Assembly (NCBI GenBank): GCA_030015575.1
Contig: JASDDO010000016.1
Location: 175,768,815-175,832,814, forward strand
DNA length: 64,000 nucleotides
Source of the DNA: Agapanthus africanus
Taxonomy: Eukaryota; Streptophyta; Magnoliopsida; Asparagales; Amaryllidaceae
Reading direction: 5' to 3'
The notes beneath the pieces are model-generated. The model was not told the DNA's origin. It searched no databases and saw nothing but the letters and a program-made list of their open reading frames with translations. The translations under genes were made by a program, and so were the position numbers. Below are positions 32,425 through 45,200 of the stretch, in pieces; position 1 is the first letter of the stretch, and every line of letters begins with the position of its first letter.

Positions 32425-35077
32425 TAGCTAGAGCCTTAGGCGACGTTTATACGAAGTTAAAACTCCGATCGAACCCCGAAACATCGAAATTGACCCCCTC
32501 TCTGAAAATTTTGTAAAAATGTGATTTTTTTCTGCATTAAAAATACTCAAAAAAATCACCAGGGAATTCTAAGAGATACAGTGCAAAATGACACCCAAAT
32601 TCCACTAAAGTGCCGCGGAACCGCGGCGGAACCATGCCTGGCGCGGCGGTTCCGCGGCGGCACTGTAGAATTAGGGTTAGCTTTTTGGCACAGTACATCC
32701 GTAGGTACTTGTACATGATTCTGGGTATTTTTAATCTTGCTCAAGTGTTGAGTGTTCTGGGGATTATTTTGTATTCGTTGATTCGATCGGAAAATTTAAT
32801 TTCGTTTTTTTTTCCGGATATTTTAGAAACTGTTAAAATGTTCGAACGGATATCATTAACTCACTTTTTCCCGGCACGAAAAACTTTCAAGTGTTGAATT
32901 TTTCTTGAGTTTAAATCTTTCGGAAAAACGTGCAAGTAACGCGGTGGACCATCTAGAAGAACACAAACCTTAACTCGATTATGTGACCGTCTGAACCGCC
33001 TCTAAACCTTAGGGTTTGGTGCAGTACGGCGTTGCCACATGTGAGGCGTTGGCTTGACCCTTCTACGGTTGGACCATTGGTACTTTGACATATTCTGGGA
33101 TTTTTTAAACTCCACTCAAGTGTTGAGCTATTTAGGAAATCTTGGGTATTTGATTATTCGATCGGAAAGTTTAATACTGTCTATTTATCTGGAATGTGAT
33201 ACAATATGTGGAATTCATATAGTTAGGCATGAAATGCGAAGTATGTGATATTTCGGATTTACGATGTCTAAAGAGATTGTGGATTCCAAATGTTGTAGTT
33301 TTACACTTTCTTTTCTGTGACCGTAAGCGTAATATGTGGTGTATCGCCGGCTTCGTTGCTATACATCAACGACAATCGGGATACGTATATTTGCTTACGT
33401 TGATGATATGAGATATTATGTGTTGCCGTGATATGTTATATTGGATCGTCGTGTTCTGAATAGCCGGGGTTTTATGTGAGATGAGGGTTTTTATTTTCAT
33501 TCATGTAAAATTCATTTGTATGTAATATTCTTTTATTAGGGCACTTCCGGGATGAGGTTGATGTCACCAGTGTATATTATTTACTTTTCCGCATTAGGTA
33601 GACCCAAGGAGGGAAGCACAAGTAACCGGGTTCTAGGGTCCAGTGGGAGGCCATCTCGAAGAGTCGAGACCGGGTCTCCTAACCCTAGAATTGGCAGTGT
33701 TACCTGCCGCTCTCGTAGGGGTCTAGGGATGTGGGTTTGGCTATTCATTGCGACCGTGGAATCCGTGTTTTATACAGGCTCGTATTAAAACACGGACATC
33801 TTAGTATATCCAATATTTCATATATGTTCTTTTGCTGCAATGTTCTGTGATGAGATCATATTACTGCCTCAGACGAATGCTTATACTATATATATGTGCT
33901 GATATATAAATATTACTGCTTTCGTTTCTTCTATGATGCTTAGGAAGCATAAGCTGATGGGATATATTAATGAGATTAATAAAAAAGAAAAGAAACCTAA
34001 AAGATGTTGTAGAATCAAAACTTTATAAAAAGGGCAGCTACAGTTTTGCTTTGTATAGCGGTATATATGATATATCCTGCACCTTATTCGATGGGGAAAG
34101 AGCCGAGATCCCTTCACCGGGAGTGACCTCTTTAGCAAAACTGGAAGATGCTACAAACTTACGGTTTAGTTTTTGACAACTTATATAGTTCTTGCTTTGC
34201 ACAGCGGTATATATGATATACCCTGCACCTTATTCGATGGGGAAAGAGCCGAGATCCCTTCACCGGGAGTGACCTCTTTAGCGAAACTAGAAAAGCCTCA
34301 AAAACACTCCTTTTCAAAAATCACTTGTTTCTACAACGATATCAAGTTCATTACGCAATAGGTTTTCAGAAAATCCTGTCGTAGCCCTCCGTCATTTCAG
34401 ATGAGTCCTACTTAGTATTCGTACTACGTTTGTGGACCTCCGTCAAGGTGTAGTGTGTGGTAGCTAACTAGTATTTATCTGTTTATGCATGTGATGCAGA
34501 TTGGATTAGGGTAGTCGTACGGCCTTGTTGACCTCCGTCAAGGGTCGTGCGGGTGGGTCTGATTTAATCAAGAAATGACGGGTTGAACTTGACTAACACT
34601 CTATGATTTGTTGACCTCCGTCAAGGTCATGGGATGCTTAGGGGCAGAATATTATCGGGAATTTCAAGTGTTGAAATTTGCAATGAGATTGCATACCTTC
34701 TATGAGATAGATGGATCCTGATACCCACTTCGAGTAAGAGTTACTCCTGGAAGAATCTTACACAGGATAATTAGCCAATCAAGTAGGTGTCTAGAAAGGT
34801 GTTAACGGAGTTAAGCCTATGGGAAAACGAGGTTTATTTTAATTAGGTCCGTGCGAAAGAACGGGGAACCTCCCTCAAGTACCGACACTGATCTGGCTGA
34901 AAGATTGACGAAATTGTAGGGTGTAATTAATCCCGGCTAATCTTACCTTTTAGGGTTTGAAGGAAGATTTAATAAAAACAGTGGGAGACATCCTGATTAG
35001 ATAAGATAATAACCAATCTAAATCTTGCAAGAGCATACGCTAAAGTGTTTCCTTCTCTCTCTCTCCAGGTAGCGACC
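32425..35077 (+). other. Non-coding leader of H
   Basis: The leader is 2.65 kb without a recognisable gene. It holds a GC-rich inverted repeat (32613-32657), CAA-GTG-TTG hairpins (about 32740, 32886, 33116, 34660-34678), a CCGTGTTTTA hairpin (~33762-33795), the duplicated SPGVTSL module (~34040-34290), three GACCTCCGTCAAGG repeats (~34435, 34530, 34613) and a (CT)n-CCAG tract (~35052-35068) just before the coding start. The order is the same as in E and D. Confidence 0.82.
32613..32657 (+). other. GC-rich hairpin ~200 bp after the primer site (H)
   Basis: CCGCGGAACCGC (32613-32624) and GCGGTTCCGCGG (32646-32657) form a perfect 12-bp inverted repeat with a 21-nt loop. E and C have GGATCC where H has GGAACC / GGTTCC, so pairing is kept with changed bases. 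Confidence 0.72.
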
Positions 35078-38000
35078 ATGTCAGGACTTAATCAAGATAA
35101 TAAAATGGATGTATTGACTGAACCCGCTTATTATACTGAGCAGGGGATCGTTGGTCACGTTCTTTCTTATAAGAGTTATAAGACTAATCAGGAAACAGGA
35201 GAATATCTGGATTCTCATACAGCCCAAACGAAAAACATGCATGCTGATGCATCTTCTTCGGGTGTGTTAGTTATTGAGAACTGTTTCTCAGTTCACCCTA
35301 CGTCCTGGGTATTAGATACCGGATCGGGATCCCACAGATGTAAATTGTTACGCGGGCTACGTAAAGGTAGAGAACTGGAAAAAGGTGATCATTCCGTACA
35401 AGTAGGGAATGGTGCAAGTATTGCAGCTAAAGCAGTTGGCGAATATCACCTTGTATTACCAAGTAGTAATACATTGATTCTGAACGAGTGCTATTATATA
35501 CCGAACATGATGTGCAACATTATATCGGTTTCTTTATTAAGTAAAGAAGGATATAATTTTGTGGTACAGGATAATGTTATGAACATATTCCTGAATCAAA
35601 AGTTGATTGGATTAGGCTCGTTACATAATGGCATATACGTTCTCAATCAAAATATAGTCCTTAATATACAAAACACACACAAAAGGAAGAGTTCAGAAAT
35701 GAACGAATCCTTCTTATAGCATTGTAGACTTGGTCATATCAATGCGACACGGCTAGCTAAGTTATATAAGGATGGATATTTGAATCCGTTCGAATTATCA
35801 TCTTATGATACTTGCTATTCATGTCTCAAAGGAAAAATGACCAAAACTCCGTTTAGTGGACACGGAGAAAGAGTTACAGAACTCTTAGGACTGGTACATA
35901 GTGATGTATGCGGACACATGTCTACAAATGCCAGGAACGGTTCTTCCTACTTCATTACATTCACTGACGATCTCTCCAGATTCGGACATGTGTTCCTGAT
36001 GAAACACAAGTCTGAAGCTTTTGAAAAATTCAGAGAATATAAGCACGAAGTAGAGAACCAAACGGGAAAGAGTATTAAAATCCTTCGATCTGATCGAGAA
36101 GGAGAATACTTAAGCAATGAGTTTCTAGATTATCTAAAAGAGAATGGGATTCTCTCTCAGCTTACACCTCCCTATACACCAAAGCACAACGGTGTATCGG
36201 AGCGGAGGAATCATACCCTATTAGATATGGTGCACTCTATGAAGAGCAATGCAGAGTTACCTATTTCCTTCTAGGGATATGCGCTTGAGACAGCGACATA
36301 CCTACTGAATAAAGCTCCTACCAAATCTGTGTCTACCACTCCATATGAGATATGGGAAGGGAAGAGACCATATCTTAATTTTGTTAAGATATGGGGTTGC
36401 CCGGCCTATGTCAAAAGACAAAAACCGGACAAACTCGAGGCAAGATCTGTTTTGTGTAAGTTTGTTGGATATCCCAAGCATTCGCGAGGGTATATCTTCT
36501 ACCATAGTGAGGAACAAAGGGTGTTTGTTGCTCAACACGCCACCTTTTTAGAAAAGGAATTTTTTGCAAAAGAGATTAGTGGCTCTGAGGTAGAACTGGA
36601 AGAAGTTCCAGCAGAACAAACTACAACAGAAGATTTGATGGAACCAGAGGATTCAGTAGTTCCCGACGAACCCCAGCCTCTCCGCCGATCTAGTAGGGTT
36701 TCTTATCCACCTAAGAGATACTACGGTTTTCTCATTGATGGTTGGAGCGAGGATTGCATCATGGAAGATGATGACCCAACTAGTTTCGAGCAGGCCATCA
36801 CGAGTGGTGACTCTGTGAAATGGCTGGATGCAATGCGATCTGAGATGGAATCCATGTACATCAACAAAGTATGGACTTTGGAAGTTGCTCCTGAAGGGGT
36901 AAAACCCATTGGGAGCAAATGGATCTTTAAAAAGAAAATTGGTGCAGATGGAAAAGTTGAGACTTTCAAAGCTAGACTTGTTGCAAAGGGTTTTCGTCAA
37001 CGACCAGGTGTGGATTATGACGAAACCTTTTCTCCAGTTGCTATGCTTAAGTCCATCCGAATCCTACTTGCCATTGCTGCATACCATGACTACGAAATCT
37101 GGCAGATGGATGTTAAGACCGCCTTTCTAAATGGTGATTTAGAAGAGTGCGTGTATATGACTCAGCCAGAGGGCTTCGTAGATATTGGGACCAGCGGAAA
37201 GGTGTGCAAGCTGCTTAAATCCATCTATGGGTTAAATCAAGCATCGCGGAGTTGGAACATCTGCTTTGATGTTGTAGTCAAAGAGTTTGACTTCATCAAA
37301 AACGTAGATGAACCTTGTATCTATAAGAAGGTTGCAGAGAGTAAGGTAGTCTTCCACGTATTGTACGTCGATGACATACTCTTGATAGGAAATGATGTTC
37401 CTATGCTACAATCAGTCAAGCTCTTCTTATCACAAAGATTCTCAATGAAAGATCTAGGTGATGCCTCCTAGATAATGGGAATTATGATCTACAGAGATAG
37501 GTATAAACGAATATTGGGATTGTCCCAATCCAGGTACATTGACACCATAATAAAGAGGTTTAGTATGGAAGAATCCAAGCGTGGGAACCTACCAATGATC
37601 TCTTGACTCACTCTCTCCAAAGAGATGTCTCCCAAGACTGATTTAGAGAGAGCTCGCATGCAAGGGATACCCTATGATTCGGCAGTAGGCTCTATCATGT
37701 ATGCGATGCTATGTACCAGACCCGATGTAGCATACTCACTAAGTGTAGTGAGTAGGTATCAAGCAGATCCTGGAGAGAGTCACTGGATAGCTGTGAAGAA
37801 CATTCTCAAGTACTTGAGAAGGACTAAAGAGATGTTCTTGGTGTATGGTAACGGAGAACTCCAGGTGGAGTCCTTTACCGATTCGAGCTTCCAAAGTGAT
37901 AAGGACGACTCTAAGTTGCACTCGGGATTTTTCTTTACCCTCAATGGAGGGGCGGTGTGTTAGAAGAGTTCCAAACAGGATACCGTTGCAGACTCGACGA

Positions 38001-38349
38001 TGGAGGCTGAATATATCGCTGCCAACGATGCTGCCAAAGAGGTTGTCTGGATAAAGAAGTTCATTAGTGAACTTGGTGTGGTTCCATCCATTGAGCATCC
38101 AATACCTTTGTATTGCGATAACAATGGAGCTGTGGCTTTGGCCAAGGAACCCAGGCCCCATCAGAAGTCCAGACATATTCTGAGGCGGTATCACCTGATC
38201 AGGGAGAAGTTGATCGCCGGGAGATCGAGGTCAGGAGAGTTGATACGAAGGACAACACTGCGGATCCACTCACAAAGTCCATTCCCCATATACAGTTTGG
38301 GAGATTATTCGGGATGCTAGGTATGAGATACTACAGCAGCTGGCCTTAG
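35078..38349 (+). pseudogene. Copia pol of H: protease, integrase, reverse transcriptase, RNase H; no Gag
   Basis: The start chosen is the ATG right after the CCAG-GTAGCGACC acceptor-like site. A ~75-residue N-terminus (MSGLNQDNKMDVLTEPAYYT) replaces Gag. Protease: WVLDTGSGSH (~35304). Pre-integrase: SCLKGKMTKTPF (~35823). Integrase: HSDVC, FTDDLSRFGH, ILRSDREGEY, PKHNGVSERRN (about 35890-36230). RT: KPIGSKWIFKKK, ETFSPVAMLKSIRILLA, MDVKTAFLNGDLEE, YVDD at 37364-37375. RNase [34 protein letters not shown] (to ~38320). A known plant Copia fossil with about five breaks. Confidence 0.92.
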
Positions 38350-38352
38350 TGC

Positions 38353-38363
38353 AAGTGGGAGAT
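38353..38363 (+). other. Polypurine tract of H
   Basis: AAGTGGGAGAT between the pol stop and the 3' LTR. Confidence 0.88.
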
Positions 38364-40568
38364 TGTTAGTTATGTATATGTCCTAGAGGCCATTGTTGTA
38401 CATATGATGTATATTATAATGGATGCTTGGATATATATAGTGAGGACTTTCTTGCTCGTCATGATAGTATGCTATTTGGTTTCACTTTATCTTAACATGT
38501 TGACTTATATTAGTTTACTGTCTTACTCTCACATGTTGATAAAGCCCTTAGGATATGTACTCGACTACTGGGACTATGATGAGATCATACTAGTGGGGCC
38601 ACGGTAGTCGATGAGTACATCCTATAACTGTTCCTAGTCGAGGGTGTGTCGAGACAGGGCATCGATACACCAGAGTAGACTAGCGTATACGCATCTTGAC
38701 CCATATGATGGGCGATGGATGGTCCCATATCCATCGGTGTATGACATCAAGAATGGTGTATGGGTGTTAAGTGGAGACTGGGTACACTGGACGGACTCTC
38801 CGAGAACTCCCAGATGGTATTATATATCACGTCAGATGGCAGTTCTCCGGTGACACTGGTACAGGGTAGTCTGTAGACCCGAGATCGCCATAGAGTCTTG
38901 TGTGATTCCCACTGTGCTTTGATTTCCACCTTACCACGTCCAAGAGGGCGTGCAAAACGGTGGCTTTTGGGTGCAGTCCCGAATCACATGGAGGCAATGA
39001 GCGATAGGAGGGGATTCGTCTCTCCCGGTATAGGGAGTTGATGTTGTGCTGTGTTCGATTGGCTATAACTAGAAGTCCCTGGCCAGGGCTGATTTAGAGA
39101 TTTACTGGTAAGTGTTACCTGTAGTTTCTCGACCCGTTATGAGCCTCACATCGACACGACTTATCGGTTACTGGGGTCTGACGTATACCACCCCTAGACT
39201 AGATATGCAACATATCAGACGAAGAGACCGGACTGTACGAGAGTGTTACTGATTGGATTCACAGGAGAATGTACAGGCTTGCTTGTTGATCTTCTGATCG
39301 CTCAATACCTGGGTGGTTGTTACGTTTAGCTGACCGCTTGCAGCTTGTGGGTGTTTTATATGATCATCACCTACTACCGGCGTATTGACGATTCTTTAGA
39401 GTCACACACAGAGGTTTCTTGACTCAGGCAAAATGGATTAGGGGCACATATGTGATATGTGCAGGACCGAGGATAATACAATATGAGATACCGTATTATA
39501 TTCTCACGATATTTTGATATGAGCCGGATCATTGGATCAAGTGTTGATTCGATGAATCAGTACATGATATATTAGTCGGTTATATTTGATATAGCCGGAT
39601 TGTCGGATCAAGTGTTGATTCGATAATTTAATGTATAATAATATATATGATATATTGTATTACATTATCTAATATTGGCTCTCTTTATTGATTCATTTTC
39701 TCACCGGATAATACATTGATATATATGCGATATATGTTAATTGTATTATTTTTTTTTGTTACAAATATATATTATATATGTGATATATAATATTGTAACA
39801 TGATATGATTACTAATGCAACATGTTTAGTGGAGATTAAACAAGGTTAGGGTTTGATTTGGGTTAGTTCTTTCTTGATGTTTCTAGAAGGTTTTCTTTTG
39901 TTTTGAGCTAAGATATTATGGTTGATATTTTCGTGACTCATTCTTTAACCCAACCCAAACCCTTAGCCCTAGTTAAATCTCTACATAAGTTAGCCTTGTC
40001 ATTCTTGACCATGGTTACATTTGTAATCATATTAACCTTTCTTTATTCATCACAAAAGGAATAATCCATTTTATATTCTTCTTCTTCTTCCTTTGAGCAT
40101 TGAGAAAGCATTCTAGGTTTTCTTTATGTGATGATTTAGTGTGAGAATTTGATAATAAAAGAGAGCATAAATACTACTTCACCATCCTCATCTAATCTAG
40201 TCAATTAGATTAGGGTGTTCACCTCATTAGAGAGAGAGAGAGAGCTTGTGTTATAGAAACTTCGAGGTAGATCATCGGAGAAAAGGAAGACTACAAGCTA
40301 GCATGGATCATTCAGGTTATGGAGCCTCTATTGAGTCCGGGAGATCGTGGATCGCGGCGAAGGGACTTCTACTCGGAGCTTATGAAGCGAAGGAGCGGAC
40401 TACAAAGGTTGTAATCCCTCACTCTTAGTTGTAAAGATGTTTACTTGCATATGTAACCCTAATTATCTAGCAAAGATCCAAGCTTTGGGTTGTTCGGCAC
40501 GTCTAAATTTTAAATCAGGCATGGTTGATGCCTTATAGACCCTTGTGTGAGTGCCTAGGAACCCAACA
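38364..40568 (+). repeat. 3' LTR of H
   Basis: Starts TGTTAGTTATGTATATG and ends TAGGAACCCAACA. It matches 30213-32410 along its whole length with scattered differences. The GAATT duplication follows. Confidence 0.93.
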
Positions 40569-40573
40569 GAATT

Positions 40574-42295
40574 GGGACGAGTCTTCGAAGGTGAGATTAG
40601 CTAGATTATTCTACAGAGTATCAGAGATGACGGATTCGTGTTTCCGAGTTTGTAAGACTCCGAGTTGGGTCATAACCAAGTATGACATGCAATTCGCGTA
40701 ACTATGCAGATACGTTCCTTAAGTAGTTGATATTGGAGGTTTATAGAATGGGTGATTGGTGTGAAGTTTTAGTGGACAGTGTTCTTCACAGTTGATATTG
40801 AAAATTTGATGACGCGTACGACTACACTTTCAGGAGGAAAGAAAAAAGGGAATGATAGTGGTCACTAAAGAGAAATTAGGTTAAGAAATGAGTGCTAGTT
40901 CCGGGTAGGTCGGATAAATGATTTTAGCAGAAGATTTGATGGATTTTCTTCTAGGAGTTTATAATAAATAAGATTTGACTAGGATTAGTTGTGAACACAC
41001 AAGCAGAGGACAGAGATTCCGTTATTTACATGTTGCGTTACATGAGACTGGACTACTGGTCAAGAAGTTAGGATGGGATGTATTGGAAATAAGACGAAGG
41101 GTGTCATTGATCATCACCTGACGATCGCATAAAGAAGCCATGGTATTATAGATCTACAAGAAGAACCAGAATTCAGAGACAGAGAACGTTAGAACGTGGC
41201 TGACAGCAAGTAGTAATCCTTGCTAGGCCAATTCCGGTGGTATAAACACCTTTTGACATTTAAGAGAATATGTTTCGATGTATTTGAGTTCGATTTGCGT
41301 TTCTATAATCTAAAACATTCATTTTCAACATTTAAGAAGGGACAACTCAACGTCTGTTGTTTTGATATATGTATTTTGAGTATTGAGGGCCAATTTATGC
41401 TTTGTGCACACCAGGTGCACTTGATGAGATTTCCATGTACGGTTAATTCATTTTGATTTATGTTTTGTGCATACCAGCTGCATTTGTTGAGAATTTCGTG
41501 CGAGGTGACTGCACTCGATTGGAGTGTTATGTACATCAGGTGCACTACACTGATATTTCCATGCACATCAGATGCACATGGTTAGGAGATTTTATATATA
41601 TACCCTAGGTATACTTGGTTTTGATTTTATGCACCCCTATGTACTTGAGGTTTATTTTGTGCACTCTGATGCACTTGATTTTGATTTTTTTGCACACTGA
41701 TGCACTAGAGATTTAATTTTTTTTGTGCACCCCGATGCACTAGGTACACTTTTGTTCTATGCACAGTAGATGCAGTAGATATCGTTTCGTGCACGCCTGT
41801 TGCACTTTGCGCTGTTTTGTTTTCATGCACCCCGTGACGTGTGGTTTGAGAGCTACATGCAAACCCATTAGGGTTGATTTTGTTTTAGTGATTTGCACTG
41901 GATAGGATATGTGATAGATTGATTTTTATATTTTCGCTTGGTCGTGAGCACTGATATTGCACTGCGATTATGGCATTGATTGTGTATACTTAGGATACAC
42001 AACGATTTTCGTATTTGGCAAATTTTTTATCATAACTGAAGTAATTCTCATAGCAACAGCTAGAGTTACAGTTATATGAAAGTATATCTTTTGAGGTTTC
42101 ACGCACACGGTTGCGTTATGATGCGTTATAGCTCATGTGGGACTTTGGAGTTCCATTATTTGCACGGACATGGTATGTTTTAAGATTGGACCCCGGAAAA
42201 TTGTTTTGAATTTGAGCGGATTGGATCAAGGAAAATGTTTTAAGAAGGGGATTTAATTTAAATTCGGGGACCAAATTTTCTTAAGAGGGGAATAT
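40574..42295 (+). other. Internal region of B, right part
   Basis: B's interior resumes after H. It is non-coding. 40574-41390 shows no recognisable motif beyond loose similarity to G's interior. The hairpin array follows (41404-41841), then an AT-rich stretch with a degraded AAATTCGG-GGA-CC hairpin, and the purine tract AAGAGGGGAAT (~42283-42293). Confidence 0.82.
41404..41841 (+). repeat. Array of GTGCA...TGCAC hairpins (B)
   Basis: About 12 units, more worn than in G. Examples are GTGCACACCAGGTGCAC (41404-41420), GTGCATACCAGCTGCAT, GTGCACTCTGATGCAC, GTGCACCCCGATGCAC and GTGCACGCCTGTTGCAC. In GTGCAT...TGCAT-type units the pairing is weaker. The position relative to the polypurine tract is as in F and G. 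Confidence 0.78.
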
Positions 42296-45200
42296 TGTAA
42301 CATTTTGAAATATTTTAGATAATTAATTATTTTATTTATTTAATTAAAACATTTATTTTATTGAGGTTGTAATAAAAAGGTCTTTTAAAATGTGGTAGAA
42401 TAGATTTGTAACGAAATAGTTTGTTTTATAATAATAAGTATCTTGAGGGGTTTTGTGAAAAGTTTAATTAATTATGGAAATTGGAATTTGGTGGGGGGTT
42501 ATGTGTAACAGGGTAAAGGCCATGGTTAAGACTAAGTTGGACCTCACACACACCACAACTCAAGTAAACCTAGTAACCCCACCTCCTACTTGCATGAATT
42601 GCACACCCCTTATTCTTGGTGACACCTCCTCCTTTCACCTTCACTCTTTTCCTTATCTTACACCATTGTTCAGTTCATAAAATCAGAAGTTTAAAGAAAA
42701 GGGAAGAGAAAGAAAACATTTAGAACTCACAAAAGAAAACAAGAATGAGTGTAGAGAAGAGCTAAGTGCTAAGACTTCACCATCACTCTCAAGCTAGGAT
42801 CCTTGAGTTTGTGCTTCTAAGAAGGAGTTTTCCAGTGATCTTGCTGTAGGTATAATCCTTGAACCCTGTAGGACTTTAGTTCTGAAACTGTTTTAGTTTA
42901 GAAATCAAATATCGTAATATCGTATTTTAGGAAAAATTTGGCTCTGTTAGAATCTGTTATAGTTTAGTTGATAAATAAAGTAACCAGACAACTACATAAT
43001 CTTATAGACTAGACCTAGAATAAACCATAGGAAAACGACCCATGCTGCTCGGTTTTTGGCCGGCGACCATCACAAAAATTCCGAGCTCGCCGGACTTTTG
43101 AGGGAGTTGGGTGTTGTAGGATTTTGGGTATCTCTCTGTAGGTGTTTAGGTATGTTTGGTATTGTTTAATTAAGTTAATTTTTTAGTAGGTTAAATCTGT
43201 AAGCTAATATCAGTTTGGGGTAAAGTTCTATATACGACACGTAGCATGTTTAGTTATGCAGTGTCATAAACTTGGATTTTGTGGTAATTTAGCTACTGTA
43301 ATTGAATCTGGAATCACTAGGTGTAATCACTAGAAAACTAAGCAAGACTAAAAGTATAATGAGACTACTAGGAGGCACCACTTAAAACACAAACCCCAAA
43401 TTCCACACTTGGTCCGGCGAGATTAACCCTAGGTCCGGTGACCTCGGTCCCCTTGTGTCCTTTCGTGTTGTTTTTTCTTCTGTGGCCTATTTCAGGTAGA
43501 TTATGGTCTCTAGTATTGTTTGTGTTATCTAAATATTTACACAGTAAAATATGGGAACATTTTAGTATTGGTTTTATCAAATTTCTGATATTTACGATAC
43601 GGAGTTTTCGTATTTTGATGCCGCAGCTGAACCGTTAACGTTTATACGTTAACGACGGATTATATTGACGTTTTTGGGTTAAGTATACTGTAGGTTTTAA
43701 CCTATGGATGCCTATCTCATTGTTTTGGTTTTTGATATGATATTTACGTCGATCTTTCATAAATAAGATTTTAGGTACGCTTTTGAGGATTTCCGAGACG
43801 AAGTTGGTGATATAGCAGCGTGGAATTCAGCAAGCTCATCAAGTTGGTGAGTAGATTTACATATACTGGGGAAGTCGGGTGGATGGCGTATAGCACCCCC
43901 GCAACCTTATAAATAGTATTATGATATCTAGTTAGTTTAGTATTTATTCGGGATATTTATATAGTATCGCATCTAGTATGTCCTTCAATTGCATATAGTT
44001 TCATGCATAGTTTTAGATTTGATACAGTGATACGATATAGAAATGGTTTGGTGGAATTGTACGAGGGATCATGCTATACTTGAGATTATACCGATACAGT
44101 GATATGATATGGATATGGTTTGATGGATTTGTACGAGGGATCATGCCATACTTGAGACGATACAGATACAGTGATATGATGAGATTTTATACAAGAAATT
44201 ATACGTATTGGAAATGATGAAATTCGTATGCCGAATCACGGCCAAATTATCCTTTGACTCGTAGAGTTAAATTATATTCCGTTTTAGGATGTAATACTTG
44301 TGTGAGCTATATTCTTTTAAAAACTACGATTTGTTTGTCTTTTAATAAAATATAAGGATGCGGTGCCAATTTCCAAAACAAATATCTATTTTAATTTAGG
44401 GCGGCTTTCTTATTTCAAACTCAACGTTACGTTTCAATTCTAAAGATAATGGTATTGCTCATAACAAGTAATTACAATAGTTACACTTAGATTACTTTAC
44501 ATGTTTGCATTATATTATTGATGTTATCCGTTTCTGCAACACGAACACTCTGATAAAACACTGCACAAATACCAATGAGTACTATGCTTCATAAGCACGT
44601 AAATATATGTTACACTACACCTTATTGGTACTGCCATGTCACCGTAGAGCCATTTTGTTATATATATGTTAAATATAAATAGGTTGTTACACCGTAGAAC
44701 ACTTGCACAAATACTAATGATTGCTATGTTGCACGAGCACAGACGCGTATGCTACACTACACATCATTAGTAGTGCCATGACACAGTAGAATTGAGGTCA
44801 TTATGCTTATGTGATATAATTACGTAGTCTTTCTTTATTCCTATTGTAAATTACGAATATTAGTACTATAGATGTTGTATTTGATTCTTATGGTTTTTCT
44901 GGGTATTTTATTCCTGATGATATATATCGGTGGTATGGGACACTGTTATATATGTATATATATAATATATCATCAATATAACCTATGCAAGTATTCTTGT
45001 TCCTTACTTGATATTTGATATGATGAGTTAAACGTCCGCCATGAGTTTTGTGTTTTCTGATTTTATTCCGAACCGAGTTGGGGGTCATACGGTTGCGTAT
45101 TTACGAGTTAGCCAGACAGAGTCGGGGGGCATACAGTTGGATACATGGTGGACCCGGTCGAGACCCAGGGGAAGGATAGCCACATTTTAGGTGATGAGCC

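Larger units (their letters stand above)
30213..40568 (+). mobile_element. Full-length Copia element H (gag-less BARE2-like subfamily), broken
   Basis: Both LTRs (2198 and 2205 bp), GAATT duplications (30208-30212 and 40569-40573), primer site, leader, pol and polypurine tract are all present in 10.36 kb. The LTRs differ by roughly 2-3% by eye. The pol region keeps protease, integrase, reverse transcriptase and RNase H in Copia order but has several breaks (about five). It has no Gag domain, like E and D. Confidence 0.93.
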
